Assembly: GCA_003280185.1 (NCBI GenBank)
Contig: QCFP01000022.1
Span: 1-11,984 of the forward strand
Length of the DNA stretch: 11,984 nucleotides
From: Prochlorococcus sp. AG-363-L02
GTDB lineage: Bacteria > Cyanobacteriota > Cyanobacteriia > PCC-6307 > Cyanobiaceae
Reading direction: 5' to 3'
This document shows positions 1 through 8,117 of the stretch, piece after piece; position 1 is the first letter of the stretch; each line of letters starts with the position of its first letter. The notes beneath the pieces were generated by a model. That model was not told the DNA's origin, searched no databases, and saw only the letters and a program-made list of their open reading frames with translations. The position numbers and the translations under genes are program-made.

Positions 1-933
1 ATTTCGCATTATCTTCCTAATGGTCAAATAGAAGACGATACAGCGGTAATCTCTGCGAAAGGCAAAGAACTTTTAATAAATACTGATGTATTAGTTGAAG
101 GCATTCATTTTAATGAATTAACTACTAATCCAGAGGATATTGGTTGGAAAGCAATCGCAGCGAACATTTCTGACCTATCAGCAAGTGGGGTAGAAGAATT
201 CATTGGCCTAACAATCGGACTAATAACTCCTCCAAACACGGAATGGGAATGGGTATCAGGCGTATATGAAGGCATTAAAAGTGCTTTGAATCACTATGGC
301 GGTGAAATTCTGGGGGGAGACTGTTCAAACGGAAAGCAAAAATTAATTGCTATAACCGCTTTCGGCACCCTGGGACCACTTCGTATACACAGAGGAAATG
401 CCATCCCAGGCGATTGCATAGTTGTTAGCGGTCCTCATGGACTGAGCCGTCTTGGCCTTGGTTTATTACTGAATGATCCCCAAATTAAAGAATTGAATAT
501 TCAAAAATCACTGAAAGAAGAAGCAATAAAGTCTCATAGGAGACCTCATCCATCCATCCAAATTATTCGGAAGCTAGAAAAATGTAAGCCAAATCACTTA
601 GCTTGGCGGGCAGGGGGAACTGATAGCAGCGATGGACTCATTAAAGCACTTGAATGTATATGCAAAAGCAGTAAATGCTCAGCAGTAATTACAAGAAAAG
701 AGCTTCCCAAGCCATATCATTGGCCAACAGGTAATCTTTGGGAAGACTGGTGCATCAATGGTGGAGAAGATTTTGAGCTGGTCCTCAGCCTTCCACCAAC
801 ATGGGCAAAAGCCTTTATAGAAGAGGTCTCCACTAGCAAGATAATTGGGAAAATCGAATCTGGGCCAGCAAAAGTATTTTGGCGCGATGAAGACGCAGAA
901 ATTAGCTCTAAAACATCATATAAACACTTCTAA
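1..933 (+). CDS. thiL: Thiamine-monophosphate kinase ThiL, 5'-truncated by window edge
   Basis: ThiL phosphorylates thiamine monophosphate with ATP to give thiamine diphosphate, the last step of cofactor synthesis in the cytoplasm. The reading frame is open from base 1, and 310 residues are visible before the TAA stop. Family length is about 325, so only a short N-terminal piece lies outside. Counting from the first visible codon, EDDTAV (11-16) and NTDVLVEGIHF (27-37) match the nucleotide and Mg-binding start of the family. WKAIAANISDLSASG (49-63) is the helix that follows. GGDCSNG is at 105-111, GTDSSDGL at about 206-213 and NGGEDFEL at 253-260. An internal TTG at 286 is not the true start, because conserved ThiL sequence continues upstream of it. 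The gene converges on gap2 with a 66-bp gap. Family assignment is confident; the real start is not in the window. Confidence 0.95.
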   Translation: MSHYLPNGQIEDDTAVISAKGKELLINTDVLVEGIHFNELTTNPEDIGWKAIAANISDLSASGVEEFIGLTIGLITPPNTEWEWVSGVYEGIKSALNHYGGEILGGDCSNGKQKLIAITAFGTLGPLRIHRGNAIPGDCIVVSGPHGLSRLGLGLLLNDPQIKELNIQKSLKEEAIKSHRRPHPSIQIIRKLEKCKPNHLAWRAGGTDSSDGLIKALECICKSSKCSAVITRKELPKPYHWPTGNLWEDWCINGGEDFELVLSLPPTWAKAFIEEVSTSKIIGKIESGPAKVFWRDEDAEISSKTSYKHF

Positions 934-973
934 AAAGAAGACAATTTAAAAGAAACAATCATCTTTTTAGAAG
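927..973. terminator. Possible bidirectional terminator between thiL and gap2
   Basis: A perfect 12-bp inverted repeat has arms CTTCTAAAAAGA (927-938) and TCTTTTTAGAAG (962-973), separated by 23 nt. It includes the thiL stop codon and sits between two convergent genes, where a shared terminator would be expected. The stem is AT-rich (3 G-C pairs), the loop is long and no separate T-run follows the hairpin, so termination activity is an inference. Confidence 0.35.
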
Positions 974-999
974 AAGAGATTAATAAAAAAGTAAGTAAT

Positions 1000-2022
1000 T
1001 TACTTCCAGTTCTTTGCAACAATCTCAGCCAGATCTACCACTCTTTGGCTATAACCCCACTCATTATCGTACCAAGCAAGTACCTTCACCATATTATCTC
1101 CAATGGACATTGTTAATGCCTCATCAACAATAGTTGACTCATTAGTCCCTGCATAATCACTTGAAACCAAAGGAAGATCCCCATATTTAATAATACCCTT
1201 CATAGAACCTTCAGAGGCTGTTTTTAAAGCAGCATTCACTTCTGCAGCAGTAGTAGATCGCCCTGCTTCAAACACCAAGTCCACAGCACTAACATTAGGA
1301 GTAGGAACACGCATAGCAATTCCTGTTAGCTTTCCTTTCATTTGCGGATAAACCAAAGCAACCGCCTTTGCTGCACCCGTTGAGGTTGGAACGATATTCA
1401 TTGCTGCAGCCCTAGCCCTGCGAAGATCCCTATGACTGTTATCTAAAATTCTTTGATCTCCAGTATAACTATGAATTGTAGTCATTAAACCCTTGTTGAT
1501 TCCGAATTCCTGGTCCAATACTTTTACAATAGGGGCGAGACAATTAGTAGTGCAACTTGCGTTACTTAGAATGTCAAAGGATTCATGTCGGTATTGATCA
1601 GCATTAACACCAACAACATAAGTACCTACACCATCTCCCTTTCCAGGAGCTGTAAGAATGACTTTTTTAGCACCGGCCTGAATATGCTTACTTGCACCCA
1701 CATCGGTATTAAAAACACCTGTTGATTCAATCACTAAATCTATATCCCACTCCTTCCATGGCAGATTTAAAGGGTTCCTATCTGAAAAACATTTGATCGT
1801 TTTTCCGTTAATTACGAAAGTATCATCTGTATAACCAATCTCGGCATCTTTAATCTGTCCCAGAATTGAATCGTACTTCAGGAGATGGGCATTGGTTTTA
1901 GGGTCAGAAGTGACGTTAATACCGACAACCTCAATACCCGTATTAGATCCTCGACTAAGCCAACAACGCATAAAGTTGCGACCAATACGTCCGAATCCAT
2001 TAATCGCAACACGCAAAGTCAT
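1000..2022 (-). CDS. gap2: Glyceraldehyde-3-phosphate dehydrogenase, Calvin-cycle type (Gap2)
   Basis: This 340-residue GAPDH interconverts 1,3-bisphosphoglycerate and glyceraldehyde 3-phosphate; in cyanobacteria Gap2 works mainly in the reductive Calvin-cycle direction. The N-terminal Rossmann motif NGFGRIGR is at 8-15. The catalytic segment SNASCTTNC places the nucleophile at Cys157, and [10 protein letters not shown] supplies the base His184. In the NAD-discriminating loop (GINVTSD, 34-40) the Asp of glycolytic NAD-specific enzymes (typically VNDLTD) is replaced by Val37, consistent with NADPH being accepted. The C-terminus ends at NWK with no GapB-like cysteine extension, so any thioredoxin or CP12 control would depend on a separate CP12. 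The ATG at 2022 gives the normal N-terminus [15 protein letters not shown]. The gene converges with thiL and diverges from murC; a palindrome lies just upstream of its start. Confidence 0.97.
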   Translation of the reverse strand: MTLRVAINGFGRIGRNFMRCWLSRGSNTGIEVVGINVTSDPKTNAHLLKYDSILGQIKDAEIGYTDDTFVINGKTIKCFSDRNPLNLPWKEWDIDLVIESTGVFNTDVGASKHIQAGAKKVILTAPGKGDGVGTYVVGVNADQYRHESFDILSNASCTTNCLAPIVKVLDQEFGINKGLMTTIHSYTGDQRILDNSHRDLRRARAAAMNIVPTSTGAAKAVALVYPQMKGKLTGIAMRVPTPNVSAVDLVFEAGRSTTAAEVNAALKTASEGSMKGIIKYGDLPLVSSDYAGTNESTIVDEALTMSIGDNMVKVLAWYDNEWGYSQRVVDLAEIVAKNWK

Positions 2023-2029
2023 GAGAAAA

Positions 2030-2067
2030 GCGGTTCAACCGCAAAAAGTAATTGGGCGCTGATCATA
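2030..2067 (-). promoter_or_regulatory. Putative gap2 leader: -10 element plus 13-bp palindrome
   Basis: Reading the minus strand, TATGAT (plus 2062-2067, five of six matches to TATAAT) is followed by a perfect palindrome GCGGTT-G-AACCGC (plus 2030-2042) that ends 8 nt before the gap2 ATG. I see no good -35 hexamer. If transcription starts about 7 nt after the -10, the palindrome lies inside a short 5' leader, where it could be an operator or a small hairpin (GCGGT, 3-nt loop, ACCGC) followed by TTTT. Function is inferred from position only. Confidence 0.35.
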
Positions 2068-2168
2068 CAGAAATGCCTTGAAATTCCTCTATCTTTTTAG
2101 TCATATCTCAAAAAAGTCGGACCTGACGAGCAAAAAACCTTTGTAAAAGCATCGAAAAACAGCGATCA

Positions 2169-3656
2169 ATGGCATTGGGTCAAAGACTGTTCTATCTTTC
2201 AATTCTTGTCCTGAACCAATTGGCTATCACCCTCAAAAGCCAAAGACACATTCACTTCATTGGTATTGGCGGTATAGGTATGTCTGCCTTGGCCATGATC
2301 CTCTCTAATCGTGGGCACATCATTTCAGGATCTGATACTCGCTATAGCTTGATAATTCAGCGCCTGGAAGATGCAGGCATCAAAATTTTTACGGAACAAA
2401 CTGGCGAAAATATCAAATCCATATGCACAAAAAGACAGAATTCGCCCTTAATAGTTATCAGTTCGGCTATTTCCAAAGAGAATCCTGAACTAAAGACAGC
2501 AGAAAAAAAACAACTCCAAATTTGGCATCGATCTGACCTCTTAGCAGCTCTTATCGCGGACCAACCCTCCATCGCAGTTACCGGAACACATGGGAAAACA
2601 ACAACCAGTACATTCATTACAACAATGCTTACGGAGGCTGGAGAGGATCCAACCGCCTTAATTGGAGGGCTAGTCCCCTGCTACTCAAGCAACGCTCATA
2701 GCGGGCAAGGGGCTTTACTAATCGCAGAAGCTGATGAGTCAGATGGAACTCTGATCAAATTCCAAGCAGCGCTAGGTGTCATAACAAACCTCGAACTAGA
2801 TCACACAGATCATTACTCAAGCCTCGAACAAATAATTGACACCATGAAAGAATTTAATCATGGATGTGACGGACTACTGGCCAATTATGACTGCAACATT
2901 CTTCGAGAACACATAAGCCCTTCAGCTTGGTGGTCTGTAAAAACACATGAAAATGTAAATTTTGCTGCAATACCTATCCACCTAGAAGGAAATGAAACAA
3001 CTGCTAAATTATATGAGGATAGTAAATATATAGAGACAATAACATTACAAGTTCCAGGTATACATAACCTAAGCAATGCCATTGCCGCATATGCCAGTTG
3101 CAGATTAATGGGCGTCTCGAAGATAAAACTCATCAATGCTATCTCTTGCCTTAAAACTCCGCTTAGACGTTTTGAATTTCGCGGCACATGGGAAAAGCGT
3201 TTAATAGTCGATGACTATGCTCATCATCCAAGTGAGATAAAAGCAACTTTAACTATGGCAAAACTAATGATTAAAACAGGAAAAAGCTCTCTTCCAAGTA
3301 CACCAAAAAGAATCATAGCGGTCTTCCAGCCTCATAGATTTTCAAGAGTTAAGCAATTCCTTAAGGAATTTATTGAGGCACTTGCAACTTCAGATCTCAT
3401 TATAATTGCACCTATCTATGGAGCAGGTGAAAAACCCATTGAAGGAATAAACAGCAATAAGATTGCAAAAGAAGCAAAAAAAATATACCAAGATATTCCT
3501 ATCCTAGTTGGAGAAGATATGAATGAAATCACACAATTAATCAAAGATAAAAGTCGACCTGAAGATTTAATCCTTGCAATGGGTGCAGGTGACATCAATT
3601 CTCTTTGGAAATTATTAATACAAGTAGACAACAAAGAGAAATCTTTGACCACCTAA
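2169..3656 (+). CDS. murC: UDP-N-acetylmuramate--L-alanine ligase MurC
   Basis: MurC is the cytoplasmic ATP-dependent ligase that adds L-Ala to UDP-MurNAc, the first amino-acid step of peptidoglycan precursor synthesis. From the ATG at 2169 there are 495 residues. [16 protein letters not shown] (27-42) is the N-terminal nucleotide-sugar-binding domain. GTHGKTTTS (139-147) is the Mur ligase P-loop and EADESDG (187-193) the central-domain metal and ATP region. [11 protein letters not shown] is at 297-307, and [10 protein letters not shown] (348-357) with PHRFSR (388-393) marks the C-terminal domain. The first 18 residues are an unusual hydrophobic stretch ahead of the usual start. A TTG at 2220 would give a more typical 478-residue protein beginning close to the Rossmann motif. 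I kept the ATG because neither start has a Shine-Dalgarno sequence. murB follows closely, as expected for sequential pathway genes. Confidence 0.95.
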   Translation: MALGQRLFYLSILVLNQLAITLKSQRHIHFIGIGGIGMSALAMILSNRGHIISGSDTRYSLIIQRLEDAGIKIFTEQTGENIKSICTKRQNSPLIVISSAISKENPELKTAEKKQLQIWHRSDLLAALIADQPSIAVTGTHGKTTTSTFITTMLTEAGEDPTALIGGLVPCYSSNAHSGQGALLIAEADESDGTLIKFQAALGVITNLELDHTDHYSSLEQIIDTMKEFNHGCDGLLANYDCNILREHISPSAWWSVKTHENVNFAAIPIHLEGNETTAKLYEDSKYIETITLQVPGIHNLSNAIAAYASCRLMGVSKIKLINAISCLKTPLRRFEFRGTWEKRLIVDDYAHHPSEIKATLTMAKLMIKTGKSSLPSTPKRIIAVFQPHRFSRVKQFLKEFIEALATSDLIIIAPIYGAGEKPIEGINSNKIAKEAKKIYQDIPILVGEDMNEITQLIKDKSRPEDLILAMGAGDINSLWKLLIQVDNKEKSLTT

Positions 3657-3670
3657 ATATCGATCCAGCA

Positions 3671-4543
3671 ATGAAATTAGACAAACTAGTTTCTCTTTCA
3701 ACTTTTACAACATGGAAAGTTGGTGGACCTGCTGAATTTTTAGCAGAAGCAACAAATCAAAATGAAATTAAAAGCCTTCTTCAATTTGCACATCAAGAAA
3801 AGATGCCCTATCACATTATTGGAGCAGGGTCTAATCTTCTAATAAACGACTCAGGTCTAGAAGGTCTAACTATATGCACAAGAAAACTTCAAGGTAGTGA
3901 GATCAACAATATAGATGGATATGTCGAAGCAGTGGCTGGGGAATCTCTGCCAACATTAGCCAGGAAAGTTGCAAAAGCTGGCCTTCATGGCCTTGAGTGG
4001 TCCATCGGGATTCCAGGAACAGTAGGTGGAGCTACTGCTATGAACGCAGGAGCTCAAGGAGGATGTATTGCTGAAAGGTTAGATTCAGCTTTAGTCATGG
4101 CATTGGATAGCAAAAAGGCATTCCGGGTATACAACAAAGAGCTTGACTTTGGTTATCGATCAAGTCGAATACAAAAGGAACAAATGATTGTTCTATCAGC
4201 TCGGTTTCAACTTGAACCTGGACACAACCAAAGGGTTATAGAAAAGCATAACAATGAAAATCTTCATCATCGACTAGAAACACAACCCTACCAATTACCA
4301 AGTTGTGGCAGTGTTTTTCGAAACCCAGAACCATTAAAAGCTGGGCAACTAATAGAGAATTTAGGCCTTAAAGGGAAAAGAATAGGTGATGCTGAAATTT
4401 CCAAAAAACATGCGAATTTTATTGTGAACAACGGCAACGCAAAAGCTCATGAGATTGATACGCTCATACGACTCATACAAAAAGAAGTCAAAGAAGCCCA
4501 TCAATTGCTACTTCATCCAGAAGTAAAGCGCCTGGGCTTCTAA
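3671..4543 (+). CDS. murB: UDP-N-acetylenolpyruvoylglucosamine reductase MurB
   Basis: MurB is the FAD enzyme that reduces UDP-GlcNAc-enolpyruvate to UDP-MurNAc with NADPH, supplying the substrate of the upstream MurC. From the ATG at 3671 it has 290 residues. [11 protein letters not shown] (13-23) and [10 protein letters not shown] (51-60) are FAD-binding motifs, and [17 protein letters not shown] (114-130) is the pyrophosphate-binding region. YRSS (162-165) follows. CGSVFRNP carries the proton-donor Ser214, and the C-terminal HPEVKRLG carries the catalytic Glu284. The compact sequence fits the shorter type II MurB. An in-frame TTG at 3605 would overlap murC by 52 bp. The ATG 14 nt after the murC stop gives the usual short N-terminus and is preferred. 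Co-transcription with murC is likely from the spacing. Confidence 0.95.
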   Translation: MKLDKLVSLSTFTTWKVGGPAEFLAEATNQNEIKSLLQFAHQEKMPYHIIGAGSNLLINDSGLEGLTICTRKLQGSEINNIDGYVEAVAGESLPTLARKVAKAGLHGLEWSIGIPGTVGGATAMNAGAQGGCIAERLDSALVMALDSKKAFRVYNKELDFGYRSSRIQKEQMIVLSARFQLEPGHNQRVIEKHNNENLHHRLETQPYQLPSCGSVFRNPEPLKAGQLIENLGLKGKRIGDAEISKKHANFIVNNGNAKAHEIDTLIRLIQKEVKEAHQLLLHPEVKRLGF

Positions 4544-4581
4544 TCAAACGTTTAATGTGCCAACTCTCCACTACATCAACA

Positions 4582-4929
4582 ATGGCTGGATTCGGTCTCC
4601 CAAACTTCGGTCAAATCACCGAAGCCTTTAAAAAAGCACAACAAATCCAAGAAAACGCCCAAAAACTGCAAGAAGAGCTTGACGCAATGGAGCTAGAAGG
4701 GAAAAGCTCCGATGGTAGAGCCAGTATTTGGTTATCAGGCAACCAAAAACCAATACGGGTGGAACTTGCAGCTACACTTCTATCCCAAACAAAAGAAGAA
4801 ATCGAGCAATCAATTCTGGAAGCACTTGAGGCAGCTTATGAAGCATCAACCTCTACGATGAAAGAAAGGATGAATGAAATTACCGGCGGCCTAAACCTTA
4901 ACTTGCCTGGCCTGGAAAGCTCAGACTAA
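4582..4929 (+). CDS. ebfC: YbaB/EbfC family nucleoid-associated protein
   Basis: This small dimeric DNA-binding protein of the YbaB/EbfC family has 115 residues. Members bind DNA as tweezer-shaped dimers and are linked to nucleoid organisation; the exact role in cyanobacteria is not settled. The sequence starts [11 protein letters not shown], followed by a charged helical segment rich in K, Q and E ([20 protein letters not shown], about 14-33). The core [16 protein letters not shown] follows, then a second helix with [16 protein letters not shown]. An upstream in-frame ATG at 4555 would add nine residues (MCQLSTTST), but the conserved family start is the ATG at 4582. The gene follows murB by 38 bp and may share its transcript. 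Its last 32 bp overlap the 3' end of the convergent rsgA. Confidence 0.88.
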   Translation: MAGFGLPNFGQITEAFKKAQQIQENAQKLQEELDAMELEGKSSDGRASIWLSGNQKPIRVELAATLLSQTKEEIEQSILEALEAAYEASTSTMKERMNEITGGLNLNLPGLESSD

Positions 4930-5827
4930 ACATCTCCTGAACAAAGTTTCTATAAAACGAATATCTTTCCCAGTTTTTATTCAAACCACAACCTAATTCA
5001 TCGAGATGAAGGCAATTACGAAATCTACAAGGATAATCGTTTAATTGGCTACGTATTTCAGGGAATAAAGCAGCTATCTTAGATGGCTCGACAAAGATTT
5101 CAGGTCTATTAAATCCAGGGGTATCAGCGACCCTACTATTACTTGAAAGACTAAATAACTCTACATGCCTAGTTGTATTTTTTCCACGGCTAATTTTTTC
5201 TGATAATGTTCCAACCTTTAAATCTATACCAGGAATCAGCTTATTAAGTAAACTACTTTTTCCCACACCCGAAGGACCAAAAACTACCGATAAACTTTTT
5301 CTAAATATATGTTCTTTAAGCCTCTTGAGACCCTCTCCAGTTTTCACGGAAACAGAAAAAGGTCGATATCCCCAACTCTCAATTCTTGCTAATTGTTTAT
5401 TCATCTCATCAGTAGAAACTAAATCCATTTTCGTCAATAAGAAATCAACCGATAAGCCTGTATTTTCTGCCGTTAACAAAAACCGACTCGCTTGAGTAAA
5501 ATCAAAGACGGGTTGCTTATGAGCCAAAACAACAATTATATTAGAAACATTAGCAACTGCTGGCCGCTTTAACCAACTTTTCCTCGAACAAACTTCATTT
5601 ACAACAGCTGTCATGTTTCTGCAACATATTTCTTCCAGTAACACAAAATCGCCAACATATATTGAGTCTCCAAAATGTTTTAAGCGGCTTCTAGCTGTGC
5701 ATAAAAAGCGATTTAACGGCTTTGAATTTGTTAGTGTATTTTGGTCTTTCAAACTTTGCTGTTCGTCAAGAAGTTCAACATTAAAAAAATTAGCTTGCTT
5801 AGAAACGACAATTCCCAGACAGCTCAA
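4898..5827 (-). CDS. rsgA: Ribosome small subunit-dependent GTPase RsgA
   Basis: RsgA (YjeQ/EngC) is a circularly permuted GTPase that binds the 30S subunit and acts late in its maturation. Numbered from a TTG start at 5827 (309 residues), an OB-fold N-terminal region (about 1-90) precedes the G domain in permuted order: G4 TKMD (132-135), then G1 GPSGVGKSS (184-192), G2 around TTRHVEL, and G3 DTPGF (235-239). The zinc motif follows with C267, C272, H274 and C280 (C-x4-C-x-H-x5-C). No ATG fits the N-terminus. TTG at 5827 has GGAGAG 10 nt upstream and lies just after the preceding TusA-family stop. TTG at 5851 would add eight residues and overlap that gene by 20 bp. It is the last gene of the grpE-dnaJ run, and its stop lies inside the end of ybaB. 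Confidence 0.93.
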   Translation of the reverse strand: MSCLGIVVSKQANFFNVELLDEQQSLKDQNTLTNSKPLNRFLCTARSRLKHFGDSIYVGDFVLLEEICCRNMTAVVNEVCSRKSWLKRPAVANVSNIIVVLAHKQPVFDFTQASRFLLTAENTGLSVDFLLTKMDLVSTDEMNKQLARIESWGYRPFSVSVKTGEGLKRLKEHIFRKSLSVVFGPSGVGKSSLLNKLIPGIDLKVGTLSEKISRGKNTTRHVELFSLSSNSRVADTPGFNRPEIFVEPSKIAALFPEIRSQLNDYPCRFRNCLHLDELGCGLNKNWERYSFYRNFVQEMFSLSFPGQAS

Positions 5828-5831
5828 AATA

Positions 5832-6068
5832 TTAATTCTCTCCGCAAACAACCAAAATCGTTATTGATTTTACATCTTTCTGAATAATCTGAACATGATG
5901 CCCAGCTTCTTGAAGACCATTAACCACCATAAATTCCGGTTCACCTCTATCTAAATTTACAAAAATCCTATCTTTTTTCTTCAATTGCTCTAAAGCAAGT
6001 GACACGCGAACAAAATTCAAAGGACAAGGTATTCCTCTTAAATCAATTTGCTGTTTAGGCAAGTTCAC
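5832..6068 (-). CDS. TusA/SirA-family sulfur-carrier-like protein
   Basis: This 78-residue protein has the TusA fold signature: a short first strand (QIDLRG), then the active-site motif GIPCPLNFVR with Cys15, a helix, and the pattern LDRGEPEFMVVNGLQEAGHHVQ. TusA proteins carry persulfide sulfur for tRNA thiolation or other sulfur transfer. Here the usual CPxP motif reads CPLN, with Asn18 in place of the second Pro; from memory this form is common in cyanobacterial members. Whether it relays sulfur is therefore not certain. It starts at a GTG (6068), 9 nt after the dnaJ stop, with AAAGAAA directly before it, so it is very likely cotranscribed with grpE-dnaJ. The function of that coupling is unknown to me. 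Confidence 0.85.
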   Translation of the reverse strand: MNLPKQQIDLRGIPCPLNFVRVSLALEQLKKKDRIFVNLDRGEPEFMVVNGLQEAGHHVQIIQKDVKSITILVVCGEN

Positions 6069-6077
6069 TTTCTTTGC

Positions 6078-7199
6078 TTATTGACGGAATAAACGAGAAA
6101 ATAAACCGCTTTTATGATAATGATATTGGGATCCGCGTTCAGAAAAATGACTTGCCAACTTCTCTAGGAGTGATCTCTCATCATCTGAAATTCGCTTAGG
6201 AAGTTTAACTTTTACTGTAATTCTTTGATTACCTCTCGCCACTGGATTGCCTAACTTTGGAATTCCTTTATTCTCTAAAGTTAAAACTTCATTGGGTTGT
6301 GTTCCAGATGGAATCTCTAAAGAAGTTGGCCCATCTACAGTATCAACTTCAATAGTGTCTCCTAAAATTGCTTGAAGATAGCTGATATTCACTTCAGATA
6401 AAATCGTAAGACCGTCACGTTGCAAACGCGGATGATTTTTTACCTTCAGGAAAACATAAAGATCACCAGCAGGACCTCCTCTAAAGCCAACATTACCTTC
6501 GCCTGAAACTCGTAAACGCGTTCCAGTGTCTACTCCTGCTGGAATATTGATACGTAATTTCTTTCTTATTTGTTGAACACCTTTGCCTCCACAGCCTCCG
6601 CAAGGATCTGATATAACCTGACCACTCCCAGAGCAATTGGGACATTCAGCAACCTGAGTAAAACTGCCAAATGGAGTTCTAGTTGCTCTTCGTACCTGAC
6701 CTACCCCACCACAGGTATTGCAACTCGTAGGACCACTGCCTGATTTCGCACCTGTTCCTCTACAGCTAGAACAAATTTCTAAATGAGGGACTTTTATTTC
6801 TTTCTCCTCTCCAAAGACAGCCTGCTGAAAATCAATAGTTAAGTCATAACGCAAATCATCGCCTTGCTGAGGCCCTCTTCTCTGAGCCCGAGTACCCCCT
6901 GGCCCACCAAAACCACTAAAAAAAGTTTCAAACAAATCTGCAAATCCACCCATATCTCCCATATCTGGCATACCTGCAGCCCCACCCAAACCAGCTTCTC
7001 CAAACTGGTCGTATCTTGCTCGTTTTTCTGGATCCCCTAACACCTCATAAGCACGTCCAATCTCTTTAAATTGCTCCTCAGCTCCAGGATCTTTATTTAT
7101 ATCTGGATGATACTTTCTTGCTAAGCGGCGATAAGCACGCTTGAGAGAATCTGCATCAGCATCTTTGCTGACTCCAAGCAAATCGTAAAAATCAGCCAT
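6078..7199 (-). CDS. dnaJ: Chaperone protein DnaJ (type I Hsp40)
   Basis: DnaJ delivers unfolded clients to DnaK and stimulates its ATPase. The 373-residue protein has every type I domain. The J domain (1-70) carries HPD at 31-33. A Gly/Phe-rich linker (about 71-105) follows. The zinc region has four CxxCxGxG repeats: CSSCRGTG (143-150), CNTCGGVG (160-167), CPNCSGSG (186-193) and CGGCGGKG (200-207). The C-terminal substrate-binding beta domains and dimerisation tail end at about 373. The ATG at 7199 has a good Shine-Dalgarno AGAGG (plus 7205-7209) five nt upstream, one of the few clear ones in the window. It lies 42 bp after grpE, a standard heat-shock co-chaperone pair. dnaK is not in the window. 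The [10 protein letters not shown] start is canonical. Confidence 0.98.
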   Translation of the reverse strand: MADFYDLLGVSKDADADSLKRAYRRLARKYHPDINKDPGAEEQFKEIGRAYEVLGDPEKRARYDQFGEAGLGGAAGMPDMGDMGGFADLFETFFSGFGGPGGTRAQRRGPQQGDDLRYDLTIDFQQAVFGEEKEIKVPHLEICSSCRGTGAKSGSGPTSCNTCGGVGQVRRATRTPFGSFTQVAECPNCSGSGQVISDPCGGCGGKGVQQIRKKLRINIPAGVDTGTRLRVSGEGNVGFRGGPAGDLYVFLKVKNHPRLQRDGLTILSEVNISYLQAILGDTIEVDTVDGPTSLEIPSGTQPNEVLTLENKGIPKLGNPVARGNQRITVKVKLPKRISDDERSLLEKLASHFSERGSQYHYHKSGLFSRLFRQ

Positions 7200-7241
7200 T
7201 AAGCCCTCTTCACTCCTTATATATCAAGATGCCTATTAAAT

Positions 7242-7991
7242 TCATTCCGTATCCTCTTTTGGATCACTTTGTTGTTCTAAAGAAGACTCTTGAGATGAAT
7301 TGACTAAATTTTCTAATTCAGCTTTTTGTCCAGGGCCTGGACCCATCGAAACCTTTACAAGAGCATGTCGTAATACCTTTCCATTTAAGTGGTAGCCACG
7401 CTGTAACTCTTCAACAACAATATCCTCAGGCTGCTCCTCACTGGGCTCTCTCATTACAGCCTCATGCAGATTTGGATCAAAAGCTTGTCCAATCACCCGC
7501 ATCGGTGCAACACCAAGTTGCTTCAAAACATCCACCAATTGCTTGTACAACCCCTGATAACTTCGATGCAGTGCTTGTGCTTCTTCACCTTGTGGATCAA
7601 GCTGCTGACGAGCTCTTTCAAAGTTATCCACTATAGGTAGGATTTCCGACAAAGTTGAGCAGATCAACTGCAGGCGCAGATCATCATGATCTCGACTTTG
7701 ACGCTTACGAAAATTATCAAAATCAGCTGCAATCCTCATATATTGACTTTTCAAGGTTTCATGCTCCTTTTCTAATTGCAGCAAGCGGGTTTCATTATCA
7801 GCAGAAGACTTCTGTGGGGTTGCTTCAGCTTCGATATCAGTTTCAGGGTTCTTGATAGGGCCCAAATCTTGATTTTGATTATCGAGCTCTGAAGCTGATG
7901 ACTTACTCACTTCAATCATCTCATCTGTAGAAGGCGTGTCTAGAGAAGAATCTTGAACTGAATTTGATTGTTCACCACTCATGCTGACCAT
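7242..7991 (-). CDS. grpE: Nucleotide exchange factor GrpE
   Basis: GrpE releases ADP from DnaK and also acts as a thermosensor in the Hsp70 cycle. This version has 249 residues, longer than the roughly 200 of E. coli because of an acidic, Ser/Gln-rich and probably disordered N-terminal region (1-65) and an acidic tail (about 220-249). The dimerisation coiled coil runs about 66-112 and includes FDNFRKR (91-97). The four-helix part contains PIVDNFERA (119-127). The beta-wing that contacts DnaK has FDPNLHEAV (171-179) and [17 protein letters not shown] (199-215). ATG at 7991 is used; a second in-frame ATG at 7982 (MSGEQ) is equally possible. It is the first gene of the grpE-dnaJ-TusA-rsgA run and is preceded by 126 bp of non-coding DNA with two short inverted repeats. 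Confidence 0.96.
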   Translation of the reverse strand: MVSMSGEQSNSVQDSSLDTPSTDEMIEVSKSSASELDNQNQDLGPIKNPETDIEAEATPQKSSADNETRLLQLEKEHETLKSQYMRIAADFDNFRKRQSRDHDDLRLQLICSTLSEILPIVDNFERARQQLDPQGEEAQALHRSYQGLYKQLVDVLKQLGVAPMRVIGQAFDPNLHEAVMREPSEEQPEDIVVEELQRGYHLNGKVLRHALVKVSMGPGPGQKAELENLVNSSQESSLEQQSDPKEDTE

Positions 7992-8038
7992 AAAACTCGC
8001 CTATACATACTTTGAATGGAGAAGCACTCCTGGCACAA

Positions 8039-8092
8039 GCGGGGGAAGCCCGCACCTTTCTGCTCACATACCTTGTTTTAGTGCCCTAAAAC
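8039..8092 (-). promoter_or_regulatory. Two inverted repeats in the grpE upstream region
   Basis: The 126-bp gap between the FAD oxidoreductase and grpE holds a perfect GTTTTAG-N4-CTAAAAC repeat (8075-8092) and a GC-rich GCGGG-N5-CCCGC repeat (8039-8053). They could be a terminator for the upstream gene, an operator, or leader hairpins of the heat-shock transcript. Neither is followed by a T-run on the minus strand, and neither is a CIRCE element. Role unknown. Confidence 0.3.
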
Positions 8093-8117
8093 TATGCTTG
8101 CAATATCCCAAGGGGAA

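Noticed and set aside
286..933. A separate 215-codon gene starting at TTG 286
   Set aside because: Conserved ThiL sequence continues in frame upstream to base 1, so this is only the later part of thiL.
2030..2042. GGTTCAACC resembles the T-arm of a tRNA
   Set aside because: The palindrome leaves no seven-base T-loop, and no acceptor, D or anticodon arms are found around it.
2101..2168. Candidate murC promoter (CTGACG ... TAAAAG)
   Set aside because: Hexamers match poorly and the spacing is about 15 bp; too weak to list as a feature.
5613..5867. Plus-strand open frame of 84 codons across the rsgA start
   Set aside because: It is antisense to well-supported rsgA and TusA-family genes and shows no recognisable domain.
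8019..8032. Possible CIRCE half-site (AGCACTC) upstream of grpE
   Set aside because: Only one arm is present; nine bases further on there is no GAGTGCTAA, so it is not a CIRCE element.
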